A stretch of DNA of 64,000 nucleotides from Roseomonas haemaphysalidis (GTDB lineage: Bacteria > Pseudomonadota > Alphaproteobacteria > Acetobacterales > Acetobacteraceae): NCBI RefSeq assembly GCF_017355405.1, contig NZ_CP061177.1, forward strand, positions 1,054,001 to 1,118,000. The letters are read 5' to 3'. The notes below the pieces were generated by a model, which was given only the letters and a program-made list of their open reading frames with translations, searched no databases and was not told the DNA's origin. Position numbers and translations under genes: made by a program. Of this stretch, positions 48,283-58,445 are shown in pieces (the stretch's first letter is position 1; each line of letters starts with the position of its first letter).

Positions 48283-51099
48283 ATGGCTGAAAACGGATCG
48301 GATACCAGCGAGCGCATGAGTGACCAGAACGAGCAGGACGCCGGCAAGAGCCGGCTGAGCCTACGGCCCAGCGGCCGGTTGGAGCTTGGCAAGACCGAGC
48401 AGGCCGGCAGCGTGCGGCAATCGTTCAGCCATGGCCGCAGCAAGACGGTGCAGGTGGAGGTCGTGAAGAAGCGCGCCCCCGGCGCGCCGGCACCCACCAA
48501 CACGACATCCAAGCCCGGCGGCACGGCCAGCGGGCCGCGCCCGGCTGGCGGTCCGCCGCGCGGGGCCGGTGGCCCGTCGCGCGGCGCCGCGGCCGGCCCG
48601 GCCAACCGCCCGCTGAACCAGGGCGAGCAGGCCACCCGCATGCGGGTGCTGGAAGAGCACCGCCGCCAGGAAGCCCAGCGTGAGCGCGAGGCGCGCGAGC
48701 GCCAGGCGCTGATGCTGCGCTCGGCCGCCGAGGAAGCGGCCCGCAAGGCCGAGGACGAGCGCCGCGCGGCCGAGGAGGCCGTGGCCCGCGCCGCCGAGGA
48801 AGCGCGCCAGAAGGCCGAGGACGAAGCCCGCCGCAAGGTGGAAGAGGAAGCCCGCCGCAACGCGCCGCCGCAGGCCGCGGCGCCGGTGCGCGCCCCCGTG
48901 CGGGATGGCGCCCGCGATGCCGCGCCGGGCGTCCGCCCGGCGGGTGGCCCGCCGCGGGCCGGTGGCCCCGGCGCCGCAGGCCCGGGGGCCGGCTTCCGCC
49001 GCCCCGGCGCCGCCCCCGGTGCCCCCGCCGCCGCGGCCCCCGGTGCGCCCGGCGCGCCGCGCCTGACGCTGCGTGGCCGTGACGAGGGTGGCGAGGAGGA
49101 GCGTCGCAGCCCCGTCCGCCGCCCGGCCGGCGGTGGCCCGCTGGCCGCCAAGAAGCCGATGCCGGTGCCGGTCAAAAAGGCGCCGGTCACCGACCGCCGC
49201 CGCGACGGCCGCATCGACGTCGCCGCCGCGATCGAGGGCGAGGACGAGCGCTCGCGCTCCATGGCCTCGGTCCGCCGCGCCCGTGAGCGCGAGCGCCGCC
49301 AGCAGGAGCTGGCGCGCCTGCGCTCGGATGGCGTCAAGGTCGTGCGCGACGTGGTGGTGCCGGAGTCCATCACCGTGCAGGAGCTGGCCAACCGCATGGC
49401 CGCCCGGGGCGGCGAGGTGGTCAAGGCGCTGTTCCGCATGGGCGTGATGGCGACGCTGACGCAGAGCATCGACGCCGACACGGCGGAGCTGGTGGTCAAC
49501 GAGTTCGGCCACCGCGTGCGCCGCGTGTCCGAGTCCGATGTCGAGCAGGGGCTGGAAGGCGCCGTCGACAGCGACACCGAGCTGCTGCCGCGCCCGCCTG
49601 TCGTGACCATCATGGGCCATGTTGACCACGGCAAGACCAGCCTGCTGGACGCGCTGCGCAAGACCGACGTGGCGGCGCGCGAGGCCGGCGGCATCACCCA
49701 GCACATCGGCGCCTATCAGGTGACGATCCCGGGTGGGCAGAAGATCACCTTCATCGATACGCCGGGCCACGCCGCCTTCACCGCCATGCGCGCCCGCGGC
49801 GCCAGCGTGACGGACATGGTGGTGCTGGTGGTGGCGGCCGATGACGGCGTCATGCCGCAGACCATCGAGGCGATCCACCATGCCAAGGCGGCCGGCGTGC
49901 CGCTGATCGTGGCGGTCAACAAGATCGACAAGCCGGGCGTCAACCTGGACCGCGTGCGGCAGGAGCTGCTGCAGCACGAGGTGATCGTGGAAAGCCTGGG
50001 TGGCGACACCCAGGAGATCCAGGTCTCCGCCACCAAGGGGATGAACCTCGACAAGCTGCAGGAAGCCATCCTGCTGCAGGCCGAGGTGCTGGACCTGCGC
50101 GCCAACCCCGAGCGCGGCGCCGAGGGCACCGTGATCGAAAGCAAGCTGGACAAGGGGCGTGGTCCCGTGGCCACCGTGCTGGTCCAGAAGGGCACGCTGC
50201 GCCAGGGCGACATGGTGGTGGCCGGCGCCGAATGGGGCCGCGTACGCGCCATGCTGGACGACAAGGGCCGCCAGATGAAGGAAGCCGGGCCGAGCCTGCC
50301 GGTGGAGATCCTGGGCCTGTCCGGCGTGCCGACGGCCGGCGAGCCGCTGACCTTCGTGGAAGACGAGGGCAAGGCGCGCGAGATTTCCGAGTACCGCCAG
50401 CGCCGCAACCGCGACAAGCAGGCGGCCGCCGCCGGCGCCGCCCGTGGCACGCTGTCCGACATGATGGCGCGCATCGCGGCGGGCGTGCAGAAGGAAGTGG
50501 CCGTCGTCGTCAAGGCGGACGTGCAGGGTTCCGCCGAGGCGCTCGGCGTGACCTTGAACAAGCTGTCGCGCGACGAGGTGAAGGTCCGGGTGCTGCACAG
50601 CGCCGTGGGCCAGATCACGGAGTCCGACATCCAGCTCGCCAAGGCGTCCAACGCCGTGGTGGTGGCCTTCAACGTGCGGGCCACCGGCCAGGCGCGCGAG
50701 ATGGCCAACCGCGACGGGGTGGAGATCCGCTACTACTCCATCATCTACGAGGTGTCGGACGACATCGAGGCGATGGTGCGCGGCAAGCTGGCGCCGATCC
50801 AGCGCGAGAAGTTCCTGGGCTACGCCCAGATCTTGGAGGTCTTCGAGGTCAAGCGGCTGGGCAACATCGCCGGCTGCCGGATCACCGAGGGCGTGGTCAA
50901 GCGCGGCTGCGGCGTGCGGCTGCTGCGCGATGGCGTGGTCATCCACCAGGGCGAGCTGGCGACGCTGCGGCGCTTCAAGGACGACGTCAAGGAAGTCACC
51001 AACGGCTACGAGTGCGGCATGAGCTTCGCCAACTACGACGCCATCAAGGTCGGCGACCAGATCGAGTGCTACGAGACGGAGACCGTGGCCGCGGTGTAA
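48283..51099 (+). CDS. infB: Translation initiation factor IF-2
   Basis: GTPase of 938 residues that places initiator tRNA on the 30S subunit. The long amino-terminal region (1-430) is rich in Ala, Pro, Gly and Arg, with a charged helical segment (EERRRQEAQ-type, about 115-200) typical of proteobacterial IF-2. The GTPase domain begins near 437: [15 protein letters not shown] (G1), [10 protein letters not shown] (G3), AVNKIDKPG (G4). Domains II to IV follow, ending [18 protein letters not shown] near 905. The ATG at 48283 lies after a weakly conserved spacer; an internal ATG at residue 12 could give a shorter form. Part of the nusA-infB-rbfA transcript. Confidence 0.97.
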   Translation: MAENGSDTSERMSDQNEQDAGKSRLSLRPSGRLELGKTEQAGSVRQSFSHGRSKTVQVEVVKKRAPGAPAPTNTTSKPGGTASGPRPAGGPPRGAGGPSRGAAAGPANRPLNQGEQATRMRVLEEHRRQEAQREREARERQALMLRSAAEEAARKAEDERRAAEEAVARAAEEARQKAEDEARRKVEEEARRNAPPQAAAPVRAPVRDGARDAAPGVRPAGGPPRAGGPGAAGPGAGFRRPGAAPGAPAAAAPGAPGAPRLTLRGRDEGGEEERRSPVRRPAGGGPLAAKKPMPVPVKKAPVTDRRRDGRIDVAAAIEGEDERSRSMASVRRARERERRQQELARLRSDGVKVVRDVVVPESITVQELANRMAARGGEVVKALFRMGVMATLTQSIDADTAELVVNEFGHRVRRVSESDVEQGLEGAVDSDTELLPRPPVVTIMGHVDHGKTSLLDALRKTDVAAREAGGITQHIGAYQVTIPGGQKITFIDTPGHAAFTAMRARGASVTDMVVLVVAADDGVMPQTIEAIHHAKAAGVPLIVAVNKIDKPGVNLDRVRQELLQHEVIVESLGGDTQEIQVSATKGMNLDKLQEAILLQAEVLDLRANPERGAEGTVIESKLDKGRGPVATVLVQKGTLRQGDMVVAGAEWGRVRAMLDDKGRQMKEAGPSLPVEILGLSGVPTAGEPLTFVEDEGKAREISEYRQRRNRDKQAAAAGAARGTLSDMMARIAAGVQKEVAVVVKADVQGSAEALGVTLNKLSRDEVKVRVLHSAVGQITESDIQLAKASNAVVVAFNVRATGQAREMANRDGVEIRYYSIIYEVSDDIEAMVRGKLAPIQREKFLGYAQILEVFEVKRLGNIAGCRITEGVVKRGCGVRLLRDGVVIHQGELATLRRFKDDVKEVTNGYECGMSFANYDAIKVGDQIECYETETVAAV

Positions 51100-51202
51100 C
51101 AGCCGCCGCCGCGCGCCGGCCCCGGCCGGCGCGCCCTCCTGCCTTTCTCTGCACCCCGGCGGGTCTCCGCCGGGGTGCGGCTCTTTTCGGAAGACCCCCA
51201 CC

Positions 51203-51643
51203 ATGGCCAAGCAAGCGGCCGGCTCCGGCCCCACCCAGCGCATGCTCCGCGTCGCCGAGGAAGTGCGCCACGCGCTGTCGGCCGTGTTCGCGCGCGGCGA
51301 GATCCGCGACGCGGACCTGCTCGACACCCGCGTCACCGTCACCGAGGTGCGCGCCTCGCCCGACCTGATGCACATGACCTGCTTTGTGTCGGGCCTCGGC
51401 CGCCGGCTGACCGACGAGCAGATGGCCGGGCTGAAGCGCATCCAGCCCTGGCTGCGCAAGCAGGTGGCACAGAAGGTGCGGCTGCGCACCGCGCCAGAGC
51501 TGCATTTCCACCAGGACGAGGCGCTGGAATACGCGGCGCATATCGACCAGGTGATGCGCCAGCCGGTGGTGGCCCAGGACCTGCGCAAGCCCGAGGCGCC
51601 CAGCCCCGGGGCCAACACGGCCGGGAACGACGACGCCGAATGA
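51203..51643 (+). CDS. rbfA: Ribosome-binding factor A
   Basis: Cold-shock-associated 30S maturation factor, 146 residues. It has KH-like RbfA features: QRMLRVAEEVRHALSAVF near 12, VTVTEVRASPDLMHMTCFVS near 44, and LRKQVAQKVRLRTAPELHFHQDEALEYAAHIDQ (about 84-116). A flexible tail of about 25 residues follows. The ATG at 51203 begins the family domain. Its stop overlaps the thioesterase start (ATGA). In most relatives truB follows directly; here a thioesterase gene and repeat D2 are inserted. Confidence 0.95.
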   Translation: MAKQAAGSGPTQRMLRVAEEVRHALSAVFARGEIRDADLLDTRVTVTEVRASPDLMHMTCFVSGLGRRLTDEQMAGLKRIQPWLRKQVAQKVRLRTAPELHFHQDEALEYAAHIDQVMRQPVVAQDLRKPEAPSPGANTAGNDDAE

Positions 51644-52038
51644 CCGCGCGCGAGCAGCCCGAGCAGCCCCCCGAGGGCGCGCCCGTCATCCGCATCACCG
51701 CCATGCCGGCCGACACCAACCCGGCGGGCGACATCTTCGGCGGCTGGCTGATGGGCATGATGGACATGGCCGCCGGCAGCGCCGCCACGCGCCGCGCCCG
51801 CGGCCGCTGCGCCACCGTGGCCGTGGAGGCGATGAGCTTCATCTCCCCCGTCCGCGTCGGCGACGAGGTCTCGCTGTATGCCGAGGTGCTGTCCACCGGC
51901 CGCACCTCCATGCGCATCCGGGTGGAAGCCTGGCGGCGGGAGCGGGAAGGGGACCACACCAACCGCGTCACCACCGCCGTCTTCACCTTTGTGGCGCTGG
52001 ACCAGACGGGGCGTTCCCGGCCTGTGCCGTTGGTGTGA
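51640..52038 (+). CDS. Hotdog-fold acyl-CoA thioesterase (YciA-like)
   Basis: Thioesterase of 132 residues that hydrolyses acyl-CoA. The family pattern is clear: TNPAGDIFGGWLMGMMDMAAG near 22-43 (catalytic aspartate at the helix), VAVEAMSFISPVRVGDEVSLYAEV near 60-84, and a late TFVALD. No signal peptide. It is coupled to rbfA by an ATGA overlap, an unusual partner. It may be a recent insertion in the translation cluster, because truB, the normal neighbour, lies beyond repeat D2. Acyl-chain preference unknown. Confidence 0.88.
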   Translation: MTAREQPEQPPEGAPVIRITAMPADTNPAGDIFGGWLMGMMDMAAGSAATRRARGRCATVAVEAMSFISPVRVGDEVSLYAEVLSTGRTSMRIRVEAWRREREGDHTNRVTTAVFTFVALDQTGRSRPVPLV

Positions 52039-52047
52039 GGGAAGCGA

Positions 52048-52170
52048 GATCCTTCTTTTTCTAAAGAAAAAGAAGCAAAAGGACTTTGCCTGAAAGCAGG
52101 AAGCGCTGCCTGCCAGCCCCCGCTTTCAGACAAGATTTCCCGGTTCTTTTTTCCAAAAGAGAACGGCTTC
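52048..52170. repeat. Family D paired-arm element, copy D2
   Basis: Left hairpin CTTCTTTTTCT-AA-AGAAAAAGAAG (52052-52075), then CAAAAGGACTTTG. Right arm: AGATTTCCCGG, then GTTCTTTTTTCCAAAAGAGAAC, then GGCTTC. It is the same design as D1 with a different centre (about 50 bases, containing GAAAGCAGG and CCTGCC-type inverted sequence). It lies between the thioesterase gene and truB, both on the plus strand, inside a conserved cluster. Confidence 0.82.
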
Positions 52171-52226
52171 GCTTTTCCCGCTGCCCCCCCACCGTTTCAA
52201 CTGCGACTGCTGAGAGACCTGCCCTG

Positions 52227-53228
52227 ATGCCTCGCCCGCACCGCAAGCCGCGTGGGATTGCCCTCGATGGCTGGCTGATCGTCGACAAGCCTTCCGGCGT
52301 CGGCTCGACCGACGTGGTCAACAAGCTCAAGCGTGCCTTCAACGCGCAGAAGGTCGGCCATGGCGGCACGCTGGACCCGCTGGCCACCGGCGTGCTGCCG
52401 ATCGCCTTTGGCGCGGCCACCAAGACGGTGCCCTACGTCATGGACGGCACCAAGACCTACCGCTTCACGCTGCGCTTCGGCGACGAGCGGGACACGGACG
52501 ACGCCGACGGCAAGACCATCGCCACCTCCGACAAGCGCCCGACGGACGACGAGATCCGCGCGGCGCTGCCCGCCTTCATTGGCGACATCATGCAGATCCC
52601 GCCGATCTACTCGGCCATCAAGGTGAACGGCGAGCGCGCCTACGACATGGCGCGCGAGGGCCAGCTGGTGGAGCTGGCGCCGCGCCCCGCGCGGGTGGAC
52701 CGGTTCGAGCTGGAGTCGCGCCCCGACGCCGACACCGCCATCTTCACGGTGCAGTCCGGCAAAGGCGTCTACATGCGCAGCCTGGCGCGCGACATCGCCC
52801 GCGCGGTGGGCAGCGTCGGGCACATCGCGACGCTGCGCCGCATGCGGGTCGGCCCCTTCCTGGAGGAGGCGGCGATTCCGCTGGACAAGCTGGCCGGAAC
52901 CGGCGATACCCCGCCCCCTTCCCCGGACCTCCTGCTGCCCGTCACGACCGCGCTGGCCGACATCCCGGCACTGGCCCTTTCGGACGCAGAGGCTGCCCGC
53001 CTTTCCTTTGGCCAGACCATCTCCCTGGTCGAGCTGATGGGGCGGATCCCGGACGACGCCAACCCCGAAGGGGGCCTGGTGCGCGCGATGGCGGGGGGGC
53101 GCCTGAAGGGTCTTGCCAGGCTCGATGCCGGTCTCGTGAAGCCGGAACGATGGCTGGGCCCGGGTGAGACGACATTCGTCGCACCGCCGCCCGTGGGCGC
53201 GGACAGCGACACAGAACAGAAAGGCTGA
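52227..53228 (+). CDS. truB: tRNA pseudouridine(55) synthase
   Basis: Makes pseudouridine 55 in the T-loop of tRNAs. The protein has 333 residues with [19 protein letters not shown] near 18, the catalytic aspartate in [17 protein letters not shown] near 46, and the mid-protein motif [21 protein letters not shown] near 125. [14 protein letters not shown] is near 182. The carboxy-terminal region (250-333) is an alphaproteobacterial-type extension. The ATG at 52227 begins the conserved domain. rpsO follows after five bases. Confidence 0.95.
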   Translation: MPRPHRKPRGIALDGWLIVDKPSGVGSTDVVNKLKRAFNAQKVGHGGTLDPLATGVLPIAFGAATKTVPYVMDGTKTYRFTLRFGDERDTDDADGKTIATSDKRPTDDEIRAALPAFIGDIMQIPPIYSAIKVNGERAYDMAREGQLVELAPRPARVDRFELESRPDADTAIFTVQSGKGVYMRSLARDIARAVGSVGHIATLRRMRVGPFLEEAAIPLDKLAGTGDTPPPSPDLLLPVTTALADIPALALSDAEAARLSFGQTISLVELMGRIPDDANPEGGLVRAMAGGRLKGLARLDAGLVKPERWLGPGETTFVAPPPVGADSDTEQKG

Positions 53229-53233
53229 AGCCG

Positions 53234-53506
53234 ATGTCGATGGTGACCGCAGAGCGCCGCGCCGAGATCATCAAGGAATACGCCCTTAAGGAGGGCGACA
53301 CGGGTAGCCCGGAAGTGCAGGTCGCCCTGCTGTCCGAGCGCATCTCGTCGCTGACGGAGCACCTGAAGGTGCACCCCAAGGACTTCCACAGCCGCCGTGG
53401 CCTCCTGGTCCTGGTCGGCCAGCGCCGTGGCCTGCTCGACTACACCAAGAAGAAGAGCCAGAGCCGCTACGAGAGCCTGATCGGCCGCCTGGGCCTGCGC
53501 CGCTAA
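53234..53506 (+). CDS. rpsO: 30S ribosomal protein S15
   Basis: Primary 16S-binding ribosomal protein, 90 residues. It has the complete family pattern: [21 protein letters not shown] near 24, [20 protein letters not shown] near 47, and [24 protein letters not shown] at the end. The ATG at 53234 is used; a second ATG two codons on gives the standard 88 to 89 residues. Last gene of the cluster, with a strong terminator 22 bases beyond. pnp, the usual next gene, does not follow. Confidence 0.97.
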   Translation: MSMVTAERRAEIIKEYALKEGDTGSPEVQVALLSERISSLTEHLKVHPKDFHSRRGLLVLVGQRRGLLDYTKKKSQSRYESLIGRLGLRR

Positions 53507-53527
53507 AGGCGCTGCACGCCTGAGCAA

Positions 53528-53559
53528 ACGCCGGCCCCTGAAAGGGGGCCGGCGTTTTT
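53528..53559 (+). terminator. Rho-independent terminator of the rimP-rpsO cluster
   Basis: ACGCCGGCCCC (53528-53538) pairs perfectly with GGGGCCGGCGT (53545-53555) around a six-base loop; five T follow from 53555. It is 22 bases after the rpsO stop. Confidence 0.92.
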
Positions 53560-53942
53560 CGTTGTGGCCCGGGTGCCGGTGGCCCCGGAGCCGCCAGCAC
53601 CATGCCGGAGGGGGGACGGAACCAGGTCCTGCCCGGCCCATGCTGCCGGCAGGGCGGTCAGCCCGCCCGATCTGCCTGTTTCATGGGCACCGCTGGGCGG
53701 TGGCTGGCGGAAGGCGCCGGGGCATAGACGACTTCGCCGCTGGCCTGGTCCTTGCTAATGGAACCTCCGCTGTTCATTCTCATTCAGTGAGACCGCATGG
53801 CACGATTGCGTCTTGTTCATGGCAAGGCTAGGGCTTTGACGGCGTGGTCCTCAGGGGCCGCCGCCTTGGCGCTGGTCCTTTCAGGGCGGCACGGGGCGCC
53901 CCGCCGGCACGCTGCCGGCCGGGTTCCAGGGATTGGGAGAGT
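53560..53942. other. Gene-free region upstream of aapJ
   Basis: 383 bases without a convincing gene; short open frames in both directions lack coding character. One less GC-rich patch (about 53755-53800, containing TTCATTCTCATTCAG) and a TTGAC at 53836 could be promoter elements for aapJ. A GGGAGAG ribosome site directly precedes the aapJ ATG. No repeat element of families A to D is present. Confidence 0.4.
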
Positions 53943-55031
53943 ATGATGACGTTCACTCGGCTTGCCGGCTTCCGTCGACACCTGCGCCTGATCGGCGGGC
54001 GCGGCCTGATCGCGGCCGTGCTGGCCACCGCCGGCGCGCTGCCCGCGCTGGCCCAGGCGCCCGCCGCGGCCCCCGCCGCGCCGTCCAGCAACACGCTGGA
54101 TGCCATCCGCTCGCGCGGCACGCTGGTGTGCGGCGTCAACACCGGCCTGGCCGGCTTCGCGCAGCCCGACAGCCGCGGCGTCTGGACCGGCTTCGACGTC
54201 GACTACTGCAAGGCGCTCGCGGTCGCGATCCTGAACGATGCCTCCAAGGTGCGCTACGTGCCGCTGACGGCGCAAAGCCGCTTCACCGCCCTGCAGTCCG
54301 GCGAGATCGACGTCGCCGCGCGCAACACCACCGTGACGCTGTCGCGCGACACCTCGCTCGGCTTCGACTTCCCGGCCATCAACTTCTATGACGGCCAGGG
54401 CTTCATGGTGAAGGCCAGCACCGGCGTGAACAGCGCCAAGGAGCTGAACGGCGCCACCGTCTGCGTGCAGCCGGGCACCACCACCGAGCAGAACCTGACC
54501 GACTGGGCGCGCGCCAACAACATCCAGTTCACCCCCGTGGTGATCGAGCGGCTGGAGGAGCTTGTCGGCGCCTATGCCGCCGGCCGGTGCGATGCCTACA
54601 CCACCGACGTTTCGGGCCTGGCCGCCACGCGCTCGGCGCAGCCCAACCCGGCCGAGCACAAGATCCTGCCGGAAGTGATCAGCAAGGAGCCGCTGGGCCC
54701 GTTCGTGCGCCAGGGCGACGCGCGCTTCGCCGACATCGTGCGCTGGACGCACTACGCGCTGCTGTCGGGCGAGGAGCTGGGCATCACGGCGGCCAACGTG
54801 GACAAGGCGGCGGCCGACGACGCGCGGCCCGAGGCGCAGCGCATGCTGGGCAAGAACGGCGGCCTCGGCCAGATGCTGGGCCTGGACAATGCCTGGGCGG
54901 CGCGCGTCATCAAGGCGGTGGGCAACTACGGCGAGATCTTTGCCCGCAACCTGGAGCCGATCGGCATCCAGCGCGGCCCCAACGCGCAGTGGACCAAGGG
55001 CGGCCTGCAGTACTCGCCCCCCTTCCGCTGA
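53943..55031 (+). CDS. aapJ: Amino-acid ABC transporter substrate-binding protein (AapJ/BztA type)
   Basis: Periplasmic binding protein, 362 residues. Signal peptide covers about the first 40 residues (AAVLATAGALPALAQA). The mature domain starts TLDAIRSRGTLVCGVNTGLAGF and continues GVWTGFDVDYCKALAVAIL, the ligand-binding beginning typical of the general amino-acid (Aap/Bzt) class. QPGTTTEQNLTDW and AYAAGRCDAYTTDVSGLA follow; GDARFADIVRWTHYALLSGEE lies late. Longer than ordinary 250-residue binding proteins, as is usual for AapJ. A GGGAGAG site precedes the ATG at 53943. First gene of aapJQMP. Confidence 0.93.
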   Translation: MMTFTRLAGFRRHLRLIGGRGLIAAVLATAGALPALAQAPAAAPAAPSSNTLDAIRSRGTLVCGVNTGLAGFAQPDSRGVWTGFDVDYCKALAVAILNDASKVRYVPLTAQSRFTALQSGEIDVAARNTTVTLSRDTSLGFDFPAINFYDGQGFMVKASTGVNSAKELNGATVCVQPGTTTEQNLTDWARANNIQFTPVVIERLEELVGAYAAGRCDAYTTDVSGLAATRSAQPNPAEHKILPEVISKEPLGPFVRQGDARFADIVRWTHYALLSGEELGITAANVDKAAADDARPEAQRMLGKNGGLGQMLGLDNAWAARVIKAVGNYGEIFARNLEPIGIQRGPNAQWTKGGLQYSPPFR

Positions 55032-55117
55032 TCTGACAGGCGGCGGCCGGGCCTGAGCCCGGCCGCCGCCGCCCTGCTCGCCAGGGCACCGGCCAACATG
55101 AGCAACGAGGCCCCGCC

Positions 55118-56320
55118 ATGTCCGATACCGCCGCCGATCCCCGGCTGTTGCGCGCCCCGCCCAGGCAGGGCATCCGCCTGTCCTGGGCGGATGAGCGGTT
55201 CCGCGCCATCATCTGGCAGGTGCTGATCGTCGGCGCCGTCGTCGGCATCGTCTGGTGGCTGGTGCGCAACACCCAGCACAACCTGGAAGTGCGGCGCATC
55301 GCCACCGGCTTTGGCTTTCTGCAGCGCGAGGCAGGGCTGCCGATCGCCGAGTCCCTGGTCACCTACACCCCGGCCAGCACCTATGCCCGCGCGCTGCTGG
55401 TGGGCGTGCTGAACACCCTCAAGGTCGCGGTGGTCGGCATCGTGCTGGCCACCGTGCTGGGCACGCTGGTCGGCATCGCGCGGCTGAGCAAGAACTGGCT
55501 GCTGTCGCGCATCGCCGCCACCTACATCGAGGTGGTGCGCGACCTGCCGCTGCTGCTGCAGCTACTGTTCTGGTACACCATCATGCAGACCCTGCCGGCG
55601 CCCCGGCAGGCGCTGAACCCGGTCACCGGCGTGTTCCTGTCCAACCGCGGCCTGCGGCTGCCCTGGATCCAGTGGCAGGACGCGCACAGCTTCGCGCTGC
55701 TCGGCTTCGTCTTCGGCGTGGTCGCCACCATCCTTTATGCCCGCTCCGCCCGCGCCAAGCGCATGCAGGACGGCCAGCCGCGCCGCGTGTGGCCGGCGGC
55801 GCTGGGGCTGATGGTGGTGCTGCCGGTGGTCATCTGGGCGGCGCTGGGCGCCCCCTGGCAGGGCGACATCCCGGCCCTGCGCGGCTTCAACTTCACCGGC
55901 GGCAGCAACATGTCGCCGGAGTATTTCGCGCTGCTGGCCGGGCTGGTGACCTACACCGCCGCCTTTATCGCCGAGATCGTCCGCGCCGGCATCCAGGCGG
56001 TGCCGCAGGGCCAGTGGGAAGCCTCCGAGGCGCTGGGCCTGTCGCGCGGGCGCATCATGCGCATGGTGGTGCTGCCGCAGGCGCTGCGGGTGATCGTGCC
56101 GCCGATGACCAGCCAGTACCTGAACCTCGCCAAGAATTCCTCGCTGGCGGTGGCCATCGGCTACCAGGACATCGTGTCCATCGCCAACACGACGCTGAAC
56201 CAGACGGGGCAGGCGATCGAGGGCATCGCCATCATCATGGGCGTCTACCTGTGCATCAGCCTGTCGATCAGCCTGTTCATGAACTGGTACAACGCGCGCA
56301 TCGCGCTGGTGGAGCGGTAA
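55118..56320 (+). CDS. aapQ: Amino-acid ABC transporter permease AapQ (BztB)
   Basis: Permease of 400 residues with about eight hydrophobic segments. It is longer than simple polar amino-acid permeases because of an insert in the middle (about 165-265), a mark of the Aap/Bzt type. A first LNTLKVAVVGIVLATVLGTL segment is near 100. The ATPase-coupling loop EASEALGLSRGRIMRMVVLP is near 305. NLAKNSSLAVAIGYQDIVSI near 335 is family-typical. The ATG at 55118 follows a purine-rich stretch. A copy of its last 26 bases recurs 107 bases downstream in the spacer before aapM. Confidence 0.92.
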   Translation: MSDTAADPRLLRAPPRQGIRLSWADERFRAIIWQVLIVGAVVGIVWWLVRNTQHNLEVRRIATGFGFLQREAGLPIAESLVTYTPASTYARALLVGVLNTLKVAVVGIVLATVLGTLVGIARLSKNWLLSRIAATYIEVVRDLPLLLQLLFWYTIMQTLPAPRQALNPVTGVFLSNRGLRLPWIQWQDAHSFALLGFVFGVVATILYARSARAKRMQDGQPRRVWPAALGLMVVLPVVIWAALGAPWQGDIPALRGFNFTGGSNMSPEYFALLAGLVTYTAAFIAEIVRAGIQAVPQGQWEASEALGLSRGRIMRMVVLPQALRVIVPPMTSQYLNLAKNSSLAVAIGYQDIVSIANTTLNQTGQAIEGIAIIMGVYLCISLSISLFMNWYNARIALVER

Positions 56321-56431
56321 AGGCCATGGAGAACTGTCTCATCTCCCGCTGCGGCATGGCCGGCCGTTCCAGGGCCGCTGGCCTCGGGGCCAGCGATGCC
56401 GCGCGCTTCGCGCCGGTGGAGCGGTAGTCCC

Positions 56432-57577
56432 ATGAGCGATTTCACCGCAGACGCCCCCGTGGTGCCCGCCGAAACCCCGTCCCGCCGCCCGCCCATCACG
56501 GTGGTGGGGCCGGTGGCGTGGCTGCGGGCCAGCCTGTTCTCCTCCTGGCTGTCCACCGCCGTCACGCTGGCGCTGGCCTACCTGATCGTCCGCTGGGCCA
56601 TCGGCTTCATCGACTGGGCCTTCGTCAACGCCATCTGGTGGGTGCCCACCAACGCCCAGGGCACCTCGCAGACCCAGGCCTGCCGTGCGCTGCAGGGCTC
56701 CGGCGCCTGCTGGGCCGTGATCACGGAAAAGCACCGCTTCATCCTGTTCGGCACCTATCCGTACGAGGAGCAGTGGCGGCCGCTGCTGTGCATCCTGCTG
56801 TTCATCGGGCTCTACGTCGTGTCCGCCATGCGCCGCTTCTGGCGCAAGGAGCTGGCGCTGGTCTGGGTGGCCACGCTGGCCGTGATCGGCGCGCTGATGT
56901 GGGGCGGCTTCGCGGGCCTGCCCTACGTGCCGCAGGAGCGCTGGGGCGGGCTGGTCATCACGCTGATCCTGTCCACCTTCGGCATCGCGCTGGCCTTTCC
57001 GCTGGCGGTGCTGGTGGCGCTCGGCCGGCGGTCCAAGATGCCGGCCATCAAGATGCTCTGCGTGGTCTACGTGGAGCTGATCCGTGGCGTGCCGCTGATC
57101 AGCCTGCTGTTCATGGCCAGCGTCATGTTCCCGCTGTTCCTGCCCGAGGGCATGAACATCGACAAGCTGCTCCGCGCCCAGGCCGCCATCATCCTGTTCG
57201 CCGCCGCCTACCTGGCCGAGGTGATCCGCGGCGGCCTGCAGGCGCTGTCGCGCGGGCAGTACGAGGCGGCGGACGCGCTGGGCCTGTCCTACTGGCACAA
57301 GACCGGCTTCATCATCCTGCCCCAGGCGCTGCGGCTGGTGATCCCGCCGCTGGTGAACACCTTTATCGGCATGTTCAAGGACACCTCGCTGGTGCTGATC
57401 ATCGGCATCTTCGACCTGCTGACCGCCGGCAAGACGGCGGTGGTGGAGCCCGCCTGGCAGGGCTTCGGCATCGAGGTCTACGTGTTCGTGGGCCTGATCT
57501 ACTTCGTGTTCTGCTTCGCCATGTCCCGCTACAGCCAGGGGCTGGAGCGCGAGCTGAACCGCCACCGGGTGCGCTGA
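56432..57577 (+). CDS. aapM: Amino-acid ABC transporter permease AapM (BztC)
   Basis: Second permease, 381 residues. It has the family's insert (about 75-150), with cysteines in [16 protein letters not shown], and the coupling motif [20 protein letters not shown] near 275. The helix [20 protein letters not shown] is near 190. [18 protein letters not shown] near 315 is typical. The ATG at 56432 begins after the duplicated aapQ tail. It forms the heterodimeric channel with AapQ. Confidence 0.92.
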   Translation: MSDFTADAPVVPAETPSRRPPITVVGPVAWLRASLFSSWLSTAVTLALAYLIVRWAIGFIDWAFVNAIWWVPTNAQGTSQTQACRALQGSGACWAVITEKHRFILFGTYPYEEQWRPLLCILLFIGLYVVSAMRRFWRKELALVWVATLAVIGALMWGGFAGLPYVPQERWGGLVITLILSTFGIALAFPLAVLVALGRRSKMPAIKMLCVVYVELIRGVPLISLLFMASVMFPLFLPEGMNIDKLLRAQAAIILFAAAYLAEVIRGGLQALSRGQYEAADALGLSYWHKTGFIILPQALRLVIPPLVNTFIGMFKDTSLVLIIGIFDLLTAGKTAVVEPAWQGFGIEVYVFVGLIYFVFCFAMSRYSQGLERELNRHRVR

Positions 57578-57620
57578 TGGCCGCCACCCCCGTCAACCCT
57601 TCCCGCAACGGAGCGCGCCC

Positions 57621-58409
57621 ATGAGCACCGCCCTCGATACCTCTGTCGCCTCCGCCGCCCGGGTGGACGCGCCGCCGGCCATCCTGATGGACAAGGTCAA
57701 CAAGTGGTACGGCGCCATGCACGTGCTGCGCGACGTCTCGCTCAGCGTGGCGGAAGGCGAGCGCGTGGTGGTGTGCGGCCCGTCAGGCTCTGGCAAGTCC
57801 ACCATGATCCGCTGCATCAACCGGCTGGAGCAGCACCAGGAAGGCCGCATCGTCGTCGACGGCATGGAGCTGACCGGCGACCTGCGCAACCTCGACGCCA
57901 TCCGCCGCGAGGTCGGCATGGTGTTCCAGTCCTTCAACCTGTTCCCCCACCTGACGGTGCTGGAGAACTGCACGCTGGCCCCCATCTGGGTCCGCCGCAT
58001 GCCCAAGAAGGACGCCGAGGAACTGGCGATGGACTACCTGCGCCGGGTCAAGATCCCGGAGCAGGCGGGCAAGTACCCCGGCCAGCTGTCCGGCGGCCAG
58101 CAGCAGCGCGTGGCGATCGCCCGCGCGCTGTGCATGAAGCCCAAGATCATGCTGTTCGACGAGCCGACCTCGGCGCTCGACCCGGAGATGATCAAGGAGG
58201 TGCTGGACACCATGGTGATGCTGGCCGACACCGGCATGACCATGATCTGCGTGACCCACGAGATGGGCTTCGCCCGTCAGGTGGCCGACCGCGTGGTGTT
58301 CATGGACCGTGGCGAGGTGGTCGAGTCGGGGGCGCCGGACACGCTGTTCAACGACCCCAAGACAGACCGGCTGAAGATGTTCCTCAGCCAGATCCTGCGC
58401 GGCCACTGA
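57621..58409 (+). CDS. aapP: Amino-acid ABC transporter ATP-binding protein AapP (BztD)
   Basis: ATPase, 262 residues. Walker [11 protein letters not shown] near 53, Q-loop [12 protein letters not shown], signature LSGGQQQR near 155, Walker [16 protein letters not shown] near 175 and switch histidine in [11 protein letters not shown]. The first 20 residues are variable. It completes the general L-amino-acid transporter, which takes up acidic and neutral amino acids in rhizobia and Rhodobacter. Its Walker and signature motifs match the other ABC ATPase in this window, but it differs elsewhere. Confidence 0.94.
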   Translation: MSTALDTSVASAARVDAPPAILMDKVNKWYGAMHVLRDVSLSVAEGERVVVCGPSGSGKSTMIRCINRLEQHQEGRIVVDGMELTGDLRNLDAIRREVGMVFQSFNLFPHLTVLENCTLAPIWVRRMPKKDAEELAMDYLRRVKIPEQAGKYPGQLSGGQQQRVAIARALCMKPKIMLFDEPTSALDPEMIKEVLDTMVMLADTGMTMICVTHEMGFARQVADRVVFMDRGEVVESGAPDTLFNDPKTDRLKMFLSQILRGH

Positions 58410-58445
58410 GCACAGGCCTCGCGCCGCCCCTTTCGCGTTTTTCCT

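Noticed and set aside
48361..51957. 1198-codon minus-strand frame opposite infB
   Set aside because: Histidine/arginine-rich antisense shadow of IF-2; no recognisable domains.
53560..53942. Small genes in the gap before aapJ
   Set aside because: Candidate frames have no ribosome sites, no motifs and shadow-like composition.
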